48,851 nucleotides of DNA, from assembly GCF_015762685.1 (NCBI RefSeq), contig NZ_PEHF01000101.1, forward strand, positions 1 to 48,851, in the 5' to 3' direction. The notes beneath the pieces are model-generated. The model saw nothing but the letters and a program-made list of their open reading frames with translations, was not told the DNA's origin and did not search any database. Position 1 is the stretch's first letter. Each line of letters starts with the position of its first letter. Source of the stretch: Candidatus Symbiopectobacterium sp. 'North America' (GTDB lineage: Bacteria; Pseudomonadota; Gammaproteobacteria; Enterobacterales; Enterobacteriaceae). This document shows positions 39,999 through 45,864 of this stretch, in pieces. Position numbers and translations under genes: made by a program.

Positions 39999-40286
39999 AT
40001 GAAACTGTCAGATGTTGCGACCATTCGAGGGCACTTTCAGGAAGCCGATTTCTGGATAGTGCGCCGAGGCTCTTTAACATCCTGTGGCAAACCGACCCGC
40101 CAGTTCAGCCCGGAACATATCGGGATAAAGGTCGAAAGAACAGATATTCTGTTACCGGACTACCTTTTCCTGTGTATGAAGTATTTACACTCACAAGGGC
40201 TGTGGGCGCGGTTAGCCACCGGATCACTGGAGTTGGTTAACATCAGGGTTTCAGACGTCAAATCTATCGTGCTGAATCCATGCTGA
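39999..40286 (+). CDS. Short protein resembling part of a type I restriction specificity subunit
   Basis: 95 residues from ATG 39999 (AAGGAAA upstream). MKLSDVATIRGHFQEADFW, then DILLPDYLFLCMKYLHSQGLW and ATGSLELVNIRVSDVKSIVL. The order (start of domain, leaves-and-returns strand, then YLFxxM..LxxxG and a GSxxxNIRVSDxKxI end) is the pattern of one half of an HsdS target-recognition domain, greatly shortened. No HsdM or HsdR is present. Could interfere with host type I restriction; that is a guess. It shows no sign of decay and has its own regulated promoter. Confidence 0.55.
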   Translation: MKLSDVATIRGHFQEADFWIVRRGSLTSCGKPTRQFSPEHIGIKVERTDILLPDYLFLCMKYLHSQGLWARLATGSLELVNIRVSDVKSIVLNPC

Positions 40287-40338
40287 TACAAGGAGGGGGT
40301 TCCCCCTCCTTTCTCAGCGGAAAAAACAGGGCAAACAG

Positions 40339-40773
40339 ATGATCAAAATAGATATACCTGATATCGGTAAACAAAAGGACATCGTGCGGCGTGATGCTGT
40401 ACACAAGGCTTGCTTGCAACTGGAAAAAAATTTGTTGGCTGAGCATATTCCGGGGCCAGAGCATTTTGATCACCGGCAATATGGAACTCGCCACCTGAAC
40501 CTTGAAAATGAGAGCTGGGAGCCGCCTGCTGCTGAACTGGTCAATGCCTGGTTTGAGCACTTCAAAAGCACATTTTCTGAATACGGATCTGATAAGGCGT
40601 TGGGCATCCTGCTTGGTCTGAGTGGGAACGCAGATCGGCGTATACGCTCATTTCGTAACGGCGAACGCCCGGTGCCTTATGGCGTGTGGCGGCGTTTTCT
40701 GGTCATTACCGGGCGCGTATCTCAGGAAATTATTCCCGTAATGGCCTTCATTGATGATGAGGGGCATAAATGA
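40339..40773 (+). CDS. Unknown protein with HTH-like C-terminus
   Basis: A 144-residue protein. The C-terminal half, KALGILLGLSGNADRRIRSFRNGERPVPYGVWRRFLVITG, reads like an XRE-type fold. The N-terminal half (HIPGPEHFDHRQYGTRHLNL) is not recognised. Possibly a regulator. Ends ATGA with the next frame. Confidence 0.65.
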   Translation: MIKIDIPDIGKQKDIVRRDAVHKACLQLEKNLLAEHIPGPEHFDHRQYGTRHLNLENESWEPPAAELVNAWFEHFKSTFSEYGSDKALGILLGLSGNADRRIRSFRNGERPVPYGVWRRFLVITGRVSQEIIPVMAFIDDEGHK

Positions 40774-40799
40774 GCTGCGCTGAAAGGGGATGCGATTCA

Positions 40800-41030
40800 A
40801 TGGATAAAAACAAAGTTATTAAAGAAATTGCACAACACGTTTCATTTTCGGTTATAACAGGGTTGATGGCACTTATTACCACCATGCAAATAATTGTCAA
40901 TGCAATACTAAATGCTCCGATTAATATTATTCTCATACCTCTCATTGTTTTTTTAATATTTATAACTGGCGTTAATAGTTTTTTTGCAACCAAGAAAATA
41001 CTGTCCCTATTCACAGAGAAAACCGTATGA
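40800..41030 (+). CDS. Small membrane protein
   Basis: 76 residues from ATG 40800 (AAGGGGA upstream); an in-frame ATG at 40770 overlaps the preceding stop and is an alternative start. Two hydrophobic segments: VITGLMALITTMQIIVNAIL and IILIPLIVFLIFITGVNSFF. Unknown function. Ends ATGA with the next gene. Confidence 0.6.
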   Translation: MDKNKVIKEIAQHVSFSVITGLMALITTMQIIVNAILNAPINIILIPLIVFLIFITGVNSFFATKKILSLFTEKTV

Positions 41031-41335
41031 AAATATTACGTAAACACCACTTTGTGTTGTGGATAGCGTTCACCAGCTGCGCCGCCTCTGCTGCTGGGAT
41101 ACCGCTTATTAATCCCTCCGATCCGATCCGCGTGTCACAATCCCCAGCCTATCGTTGTGATGCGTCTGGCCATGCATTACAGCGATTTGACGATGGTTCT
41201 TTGCTACCGCTTATCGTTCGGGGTAAGTCGGTTACATGTCAGCATGATCAGCTATGGCTGGACGGGAAAAACCTCAGTTATATGGATCTGGTTCACCAAG
41301 CTGCGCATGATGCTAAACAGGGCGACAAACAATGA
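41027..41335 (+). CDS. Small exported protein
   Basis: A 102-residue protein with a signal peptide (VLWIAFTSCAASAAG, cleavage near residue 23). The mature part has two Cys (YRCDASG, VTCQHDQ) that could form one disulfide. Coupled to the membrane protein upstream by ATGA. Unknown; secretion plus a membrane partner suggests a surface function such as exclusion or envelope change. Confidence 0.65.
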   Translation: MKILRKHHFVLWIAFTSCAASAAGIPLINPSDPIRVSQSPAYRCDASGHALQRFDDGSLLPLIVRGKSVTCQHDQLWLDGKNLSYMDLVHQAAHDAKQGDKQ

Positions 41336-41349
41336 AAATACAACGATAA

Positions 41350-41376
41350 CCGCCTCCGGGCGGTTTTCTTTTTCCC
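41350..41376 (+). terminator. Terminator
   Basis: CCGCC-TCCG-GGCGG followed by TTTTCTTTTTC. Ends the three-gene unit 40339-41335. Confidence 0.85.
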
Positions 41377-41416
41377 CTGTTCCACACCGAGAGCTATACA
41401 TGCCAATCACAAACCC

Positions 41417-41422
41417 TATAAT
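41417..41422 (+). promoter_or_regulatory. -10 box TATAAT for the next gene
   Basis: Consensus TATAAT; the -35 side is weak. Transcription from here would start near 41429, so the gene begins at the later ATG codons. Confidence 0.5.
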
Positions 41423-41453
41423 CACCACTGTTTATTTAAACAGGTTTATGACT

Positions 41454-41711
41454 ATGGGAAAGAAGGATGCGGATTATCAGGTGGTTTACCGGGGTGAGTC
41501 GCTGGGGCGGTTTGTCGTGGGAGGTTGGGTATTTTTTCAACGGCGCAAGGAGTACGGCGGCGGGTACTGGCTTGGCCGGACGTATGAGGATTGCTTTTGG
41601 TTGGAGTTCGAGAGACCTACATCACTCTATGAAGGGGTGAAATACATCGTGGTGTATGAGGGCCAGCAGGCGCACAGTCAAGTCTTTAATGATGATTTCA
41701 ATCTAACCTAA
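41454..41711 (+). CDS. Small unknown protein, aromatic-rich
   Basis: 85 residues from ATG 41454 (ATG 41448 also possible). DYQVVYRGESLGRFVVGGWV, FQRRKEYGGGYWLGRTYEDC and FWLEFERPTSLYEG are rich in Tyr, Trp and Gly, a strand-rich small fold. Longer in-frame readings back to 41157 overlap the exported protein and a terminator, so I rejected them. Not recognised. Confidence 0.6.
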   Translation: MGKKDADYQVVYRGESLGRFVVGGWVFFQRRKEYGGGYWLGRTYEDCFWLEFERPTSLYEGVKYIVVYEGQQAHSQVFNDDFNLT

Positions 41712-41869
41712 TGGCAAAAAAAAAGTCACTCTATGGTGACTTAGTTGTTAACTGACACAGGGTTCCCTGGTGATTTTCGCTACTATCGCACTATATAGGC
41801 ACTATCTGCAACCACTTTATTCGCTCTTGCAGCAATTTACACTACCTCAATTTCTATGAGGAAGAGTGT

Positions 41870-42064
41870 ATGGCTGAACCATTTTTGAAGAATCGCCGCC
41901 GGTTTACATCATCGCTGGCAAATGAGCTTGTGCCGCTTTTTGATGCCCTAGCCGCAAAAACGCGCATACCGAAAAGTCGCCTGCTGGATGAGGCGATCAG
42001 TGATCTTTTGGTGAAACACGGCGTGCCAGCAATTGATGTGAAATCCAAATCGTCACAAGACTGA
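41870..42064 (+). CDS. Ribbon-helix-helix protein
   Basis: 64 residues: NRRRFTSSLANELVPLFDALAAKTRIPKSRLLDEAISDLL is the strand-helix-helix pattern of Arc/MetJ-type repressors. GAGGAAGAG precedes ATG 41870. A hairpin AGTCAC-TCTATG-GTGACT (41729-41746) and a symmetric CACTATATAG segment lie upstream. Likely a repressor of leading-region genes or itself. Confidence 0.72.
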   Translation: MAEPFLKNRRRFTSSLANELVPLFDALAAKTRIPKSRLLDEAISDLLVKHGVPAIDVKSKSSQD

Positions 42065-42630
42065 ATTGTCTCCAGTTGACGGGGGAGAATTCATCGCCTC
42101 CGTCCGATTTTTTTCAATTCTGAATTTTAGCCATAAAAATAACTGTCTGTTTTTAATAGTAATGATTGCTTGCTATGTGAGTCCTGCAAGCGGTGAGCCA
42201 GCTGCAGGCCCCCATTCTGGTCGTTAAAATAGTCTTAGTGACCTCGGATGTAATCCCGACTGTATACTTCTATTCTGATTTTCTTGATGCTATGATATTT
42301 CAAGTAAACAAATTAATTTTTTCCTGCGTTGTAACTACACAGTTATGACCGGCGGAAGCTTATGCATAATCCTGTTGTGTATGGAATACGTACATACACA
42401 CCGTAGTCAATGTAAAACTAGCAGTCGTATTTTCCAACAACGCTTTTATGCTGCTGTGTGTCGTCATTTAGACGAATAATTTCTACTTTATCCTATAAAT
42501 TCCTCTAGTTAATTTTTATTTCCCGTATAGGCGCTACCTGTAATAGGCAGTGCCTGCTTTCTCGCGCCGCAAATAAGCGGCTAATCAATGAACTGGTACA
42601 TCAGGCGATGTAGCCATAAGGAGATCTATC
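42065..42630 (+). promoter_or_regulatory. Long upstream region of ssb
   Basis: About 565 bases with no gene. Contains an inverted repeat TGTGTATG ... CATACACA (42376-42400) whose spacer has ACGTAC, close to the TGTAC operators elsewhere, and AT-rich promoter-like stretches. In the AAGGAGAT ribosome site ssb has a strong start. Such a long leader suggests strong regulation, perhaps by single-stranded DNA on entry. Confidence 0.5.
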
Positions 42631-43116
42631 ATGGCATCACGAGGCGTTAACAAAGTAATTCTTGTCGGCAACCTTGGACAAGATCCTGAGATCCGCTACA
42701 TGCCGAATGGGGGCGCTGTAGCCAACCTTACACTCGCCACGTCAGAAAGCTGGCGTGACAAGCAGACCGGAGAAACCAAAGAAAAGACGGAGTGGCATCG
42801 CGTGGTGCTGTTCGGCAAGCTGGCAGAAGTGGCAGGCGAATACTTGCGCAAAGGATCACAGGTCTATATTGAAGGCTCGCTACAGACGCGCAAATGGACA
42901 GACCAGGCCGGGGTGGAGAAATACACTACTGAAGTGATAGTAAACATAGGTGGCACCATGCAGATGCTGGGCGGGCGTCAGCAGAACGCGGGAAATAATA
43001 GTGGATGGGGTCAGCCGCAGCAGCCGCAGAGTGGCAATCAGGAAGCTGCCGGTCAGCCGAACTCGCAGGCTAACAATACGCCCCCTGTAGACTTTGAAGA
43101 TGATATCCCGTTTTGA
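42631..43116 (+). CDS. ssb: Single-stranded DNA-binding protein
   Basis: 161 residues. OB fold from GVNKVILVGNLGQDPEIRYM to about residue 110, with the family blocks ATSESWRDKQTGE, KTEWHRVVLFGKLAEVAGEYLRKG and VYIEGSLQTRKW. Then a Gln/Asn/Gly-rich linker and the acidic tip DFEDDIPF that recruits host repair and replication proteins. Plasmid ssb genes lie in the leading region and coat the incoming strand. Confidence 0.97.
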   Translation: MASRGVNKVILVGNLGQDPEIRYMPNGGAVANLTLATSESWRDKQTGETKEKTEWHRVVLFGKLAEVAGEYLRKGSQVYIEGSLQTRKWTDQAGVEKYTTEVIVNIGGTMQMLGGRQQNAGNNSGWGQPQQPQSGNQEAAGQPNSQANNTPPVDFEDDIPF

Positions 43117-43118
43117 AG

Positions 43119-43307
43119 ATGAGCGACGGCATCTGTAGAGATTATTTCGAATCAGCTGAAAACTGCGTAATATCCAGAAAACGCGCCCTGTACGAACTTG
43201 AAACGCATAATTTGAGTGATCCTGAAGATATTGCTGATTTTTATCGCGAACTGGGAGATCTTGATATATACAGGGCGCAGGATGTTTTGCGTTGGCTGGG
43301 ATATTAG
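43119..43307 (+). CDS. Small protein coupled to ssb
   Basis: 62 residues from ATG 43119, two bases after the ssb stop; TTG 43113 is an alternative. MSDGICRDYFESAENCVISR, then SDPEDIADFYRELGDLDIYR. Acidic and helical. Its tight link to ssb suggests a role with single-stranded DNA or SOS control, but it is not PsiB. Not recognised. Confidence 0.65.
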   Translation: MSDGICRDYFESAENCVISRKRALYELETHNLSDPEDIADFYRELGDLDIYRAQDVLRWLGY

Positions 43308-43540
43308 ATGCCCGTAGGGCATGTAAGGCGCGAAAAGAAGTTGCGGAGAGCTTGAACGCTGAATCGCGCCGATACCCCTAAAAAAGGGCTTGTATAACGC
43401 GCTGTCGTGCGCTCGCGCCCCCTGATAAGCCGCTTTGCGAAGCCTCAGTATTTTCAGCGATGAAGAAAGTTAACGGTCGGAGACAAAAGAAATAGGAAGC
43501 GATTTCATGGGAACTGCAAAATTCACAGTTCCCATTATAA
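43308..43540. terminator. Convergent region with hairpins
   Basis: ATGCCC-GTA-GGGCAT (43309-43323) right after the ssb unit, and ATGGGAACTG ... CAGTTCCCAT (43507-43535) before the convergent stbC-like gene. Both can form strong hairpins, the second probably bidirectional. No gene seen. Confidence 0.55.
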
Positions 43541-44104
43541 TCATTTTCTAAACTTATTACGCTCATTATCGGGCAGTGTCATGATAATGTTTTGCTGCTC
43601 CTTATAAGCGTTAAATATGCCAACGCTTCTCTGTTCCCAGCTTTTTGACTGAAGATATAAAGTAGTCATACCGAAACCACAAGCTAAGATAACCAGTATC
43701 GTGATTGCTGCCATTAAGTAGCACAGCTTTTTATACTGATTTCCAAAGTATGAAGGAAACTTTTGCAGAGTTTCCTGCAGGTTGAGTGCAAATCTCTCAG
43801 TTTTGCGAATTTCATTGCTGATTGCTTTAGAAAATAACTCTTCAATTACAGCGCTAGTCTCTTTGTTAAGCTTTTCAACCTGCATTTCAGAGACAGCTTT
43901 CAAACTGCTTTGAGTCTCTTGCTGAAGGAATTGCGAGGTTTTTTCCGCCTCTTCTACTGCATTAGCGATCAGTTCTAAAGACTCCCGAAGGGAGCCTTTC
44001 AAATTTGCAGGAATCTTCTTAATTTCGTCATGCACTGCGCCTATATCACCTAATAGCTCGATAATAAGGGCATCACGGGCGGTTCTAGGATTGTCAGTGA
44101 GCAT
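43541..44104 (-). CDS. StbC-like coiled-coil membrane protein
   Basis: A 187-residue protein: a long helical region (IANAVEEAEKTSQFLQQETQSSL...VEKLNKETSAVIEELF) and one membrane helix (LMAAITILVILACGFGMTTLY, about 129-149), with a short end. The position, third gene of a divergent operon beside oriT after a DNA-binding protein and a ParA-like ATPase, matches stbC of R388 and pKM101, whose function is still unclear. Assigned mainly by context. Confidence 0.6.
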   Translation of the reverse strand: MLTDNPRTARDALIIELLGDIGAVHDEIKKIPANLKGSLRESLELIANAVEEAEKTSQFLQQETQSSLKAVSEMQVEKLNKETSAVIEELFSKAISNEIRKTERFALNLQETLQKFPSYFGNQYKKLCYLMAAITILVILACGFGMTTLYLQSKSWEQRSVGIFNAYKEQQNIIMTLPDNERNKFRK

Positions 44105-44115
44105 AGTTTAACCTG

Positions 44116-44823
44116 TTATGCGAAAAGTGATTCATATACTTCATCAAGATTACGTTTAACGCTTTTTGACAGTGCTTTTAAACCGTGCATGTCAGCCCAC
44201 TGATTTCTTTCTTTCTCAGAGGCTTCACGGTTGGTACGAAGCATCGCTTTATAATCATTTGAATCGTTAAGAATAGTATTGATTGTCAACCCTTTTACTG
44301 AAAGCGCATCGAAGAGTTCTGTTTCCCAAATAGCACATTTAGGGTTTGCTATAAAGTTTTTTTCTTTTTTGCAAAATCCCATTACATACGGAAATTCATC
44401 CGTAACGTCTGCTGATACACGGTTAAACACGACGCGAATTTTATCGGTCGGGATGCCAATTTGTGCAAGGGTATCAACCATAGAGATTGTTTCCTTTTGT
44501 TCTTTGGTTCCACTTGTTACAGGTATGATGAAATAATCAATTTCTTCGTGGGAATCATCGAATTTAACCATGTTACTCATAAATTCTTCGATGTTTGATG
44601 CGCCAACGTCGATAATAGCATTTTCTTGAAGCATCATTTTTTTGAAAAGTTCGCGGAATTTATTTCCTTTCATCTTTTCAACATCGATACCTAACGAAGC
44701 TGCCGTTTCGTTGATTGACTCGACTGCAAATATAGGTGCGTTATCCATGCGCGGAGCAAACAGATGAGCAGCCAATGTTGTTTTACCTACAGTACCGGTC
44801 CAGTTAAGAATAGCAATGATCAT
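44116..44823 (-). CDS. StbB-like ParA-family ATPase
   Basis: 235 residues from ATG 44823 (GGGAG upstream). Deviant Walker A LNWTGTVGKTTLAAHL at residues 6-21, then ENAIIDVGASN (Walker B). The NWTGNVGKTT-type box (with Trp) is typical of StbB of R388-like plasmids and not of ordinary ParA. StbB is needed for conjugation in R388 and counteracts StbA in placing plasmid DNA. The gene starts one base after the StbA-like stop. Confidence 0.8.
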   Translation of the reverse strand: MIIAILNWTGTVGKTTLAAHLFAPRMDNAPIFAVESINETAASLGIDVEKMKGNKFRELFKKMMLQENAIIDVGASNIEEFMSNMVKFDDSHEEIDYFIIPVTSGTKEQKETISMVDTLAQIGIPTDKIRVVFNRVSADVTDEFPYVMGFCKKEKNFIANPKCAIWETELFDALSVKGLTINTILNDSNDYKAMLRTNREASEKERNQWADMHGLKALSKSVKRNLDEVYESLFA

Positions 44824-44824
44824 T

Positions 44825-45229
44825 TTAATCTCCCTCTTTAAGGTCATCTAAATCAATGGGGCGGTTACGCAACTTTCTGAGATCGCCTGGATTACTGACT
44901 TTCTTCTGCGTCGCGATGTTTTGTTTATCTTCTTTACCTGCTTCCTGAACTTTATCAGCGCTGGTAATACTATTTTTCTTCGCTATTTTATTTTCAGTGA
45001 GTTCAATTTTTCGGCGGGTTCTGCCGTACATATTTGACGCGGTACGAGCATCAAACGTAATGCCAGTCTCCTGCTTCATGACCTCTACGATTTTCTCCCA
45101 GGAGACTATCTCCTTTACCTGAGTCAGGTCGCCATAGTAAGCGTTAAAAGCTGCTTGCTTGCTCTTTATGCCGGGATTCCTAAGCAGATCGAGCAGGCCG
45201 CTCAGCTTTTGCTTTATAAAATCATCCAT
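44825..45229 (-). CDS. StbA-like DNA-binding protein
   Basis: 134 residues from ATG 45229 (GGGGG upstream; a TTG one codon earlier is less likely). MDDFIKQKLSGLLDLLRNPG, KQAAFNAYYGDLTQVKEIVS, then TFDARTASNMYGRTRRKIEL is HTH-like, with a Lys-rich end. In R388, StbA binds repeats upstream of its operon and keeps the plasmid within the nucleoid; GT-rich repeats lie just upstream here (45240-45370). Confidence 0.7.
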   Translation of the reverse strand: MDDFIKQKLSGLLDLLRNPGIKSKQAAFNAYYGDLTQVKEIVSWEKIVEVMKQETGITFDARTASNMYGRTRRKIELTENKIAKKNSITSADKVQEAGKEDKQNIATQKKVSNPGDLRKLRNRPIDLDDLKEGD

Positions 45230-45239
45230 CAATGCCCCC

Positions 45240-45370
45240 GTTTGCTAGTTGATGTGTGAAATGTAGGTGATTTATGTGTGTGTGTCAACTGATTATGATG
45301 AAATGTGTGTGAATAGTGATGGTGTTTGTGTGATTTGGTATTTGCATAATGGTGCATTGTGTGTGATGAA
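45240..45370. repeat. GT-rich repeats between stbABC and oriT
   Basis: Irregular copies of TGTGTGA (for example near 45254, 45308, 45331 and 45361) in a stretch almost free of C. Probable StbA binding sites, by analogy with the stbDR repeats of R388. Confidence 0.6.
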
Positions 45371-45516
45371 AACCGCTGCCCAATGAGACAAGGCACGTTC
45401 CCGATTGTATACGAGATGGCAAGCCATCCCGTATACAACCGACGCGCCAAAGGGGGCCCCCCCTTTGAAACCCCCGCTGCGCGGGCTGAAACTTCGTTGA
45501 TTATCAGGGCTTATTT
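45371..45516. other. Origin of transfer (oriT) region
   Basis: Three inverted repeats in 81 bases: TTGTATACG-A-GATGG-CAAG-CCATC-C-CGTATACAA (45405-45438, an almost perfect 15-bp stem), CAAAGGGGG-CC-CCCCCTTTG (45448-45467, perfect) and CCCGC-TGC-GCGGG (45473-45485). Lies between the stb operon and the relaxase accessory gene, the standard place for oriT. The nick site cannot be fixed from sequence alone. Confidence 0.75.
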
Positions 45517-45864
45517 ATGTCGGCTAAAAAAACCAAAGACAGAGTTCTCACTTGTCGCGTTTCTAATGAAGATTTCGAAAAGCTGGAGCAAATGATTGCT
45601 GAAGCTGGTATGTCTAAGTCTGAATATTTCCGCGACGTAGTTATTAATCGTAAAGCTGAAATCAACGTAGTCGTCAAAGATATGCAGTCTTTGATATTTT
45701 ACTACAATAAAGCCAGCAATAATCTTAACCAAGTAGCTCACAAAGCAAATTCAGCACATCTTGAGAATAGAATGTCTGACAGTCTTTATGGCCGAATTCT
45801 TAATGCTCTTATAGATATTCGAACTCTTTTATTAAGAGGTATTGACGATGCTGATAAGAGTTAG
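45517..45864 (+). CDS. Relaxosome accessory protein (MobC/NikA-like)
   Basis: 115 residues. N-terminal ribbon-helix-helix: DRVLTCRVSNEDFEKLEQMIAEAGMSKSEYFRDVVI; then a MobC-like helical end (FYYNKASNNLNQVAHKANSA). Such proteins bind oriT and help the relaxase nick. The end overlaps the relaxase start by 17 bases. Confidence 0.85.
   Translation: MSAKKTKDRVLTCRVSNEDFEKLEQMIAEAGMSKSEYFRDVVINRKAEINVVVKDMQSLIFYYNKASNNLNQVAHKANSAHLENRMSDSLYGRILNALIDIRTLLLRGIDDADKS

Noticed and set aside
41157..41447. Upstream extension of the small gene at 41454
   Set aside because: Would overlap the exported protein and read through a strong terminator; a -10 box at 41417 places the start later.
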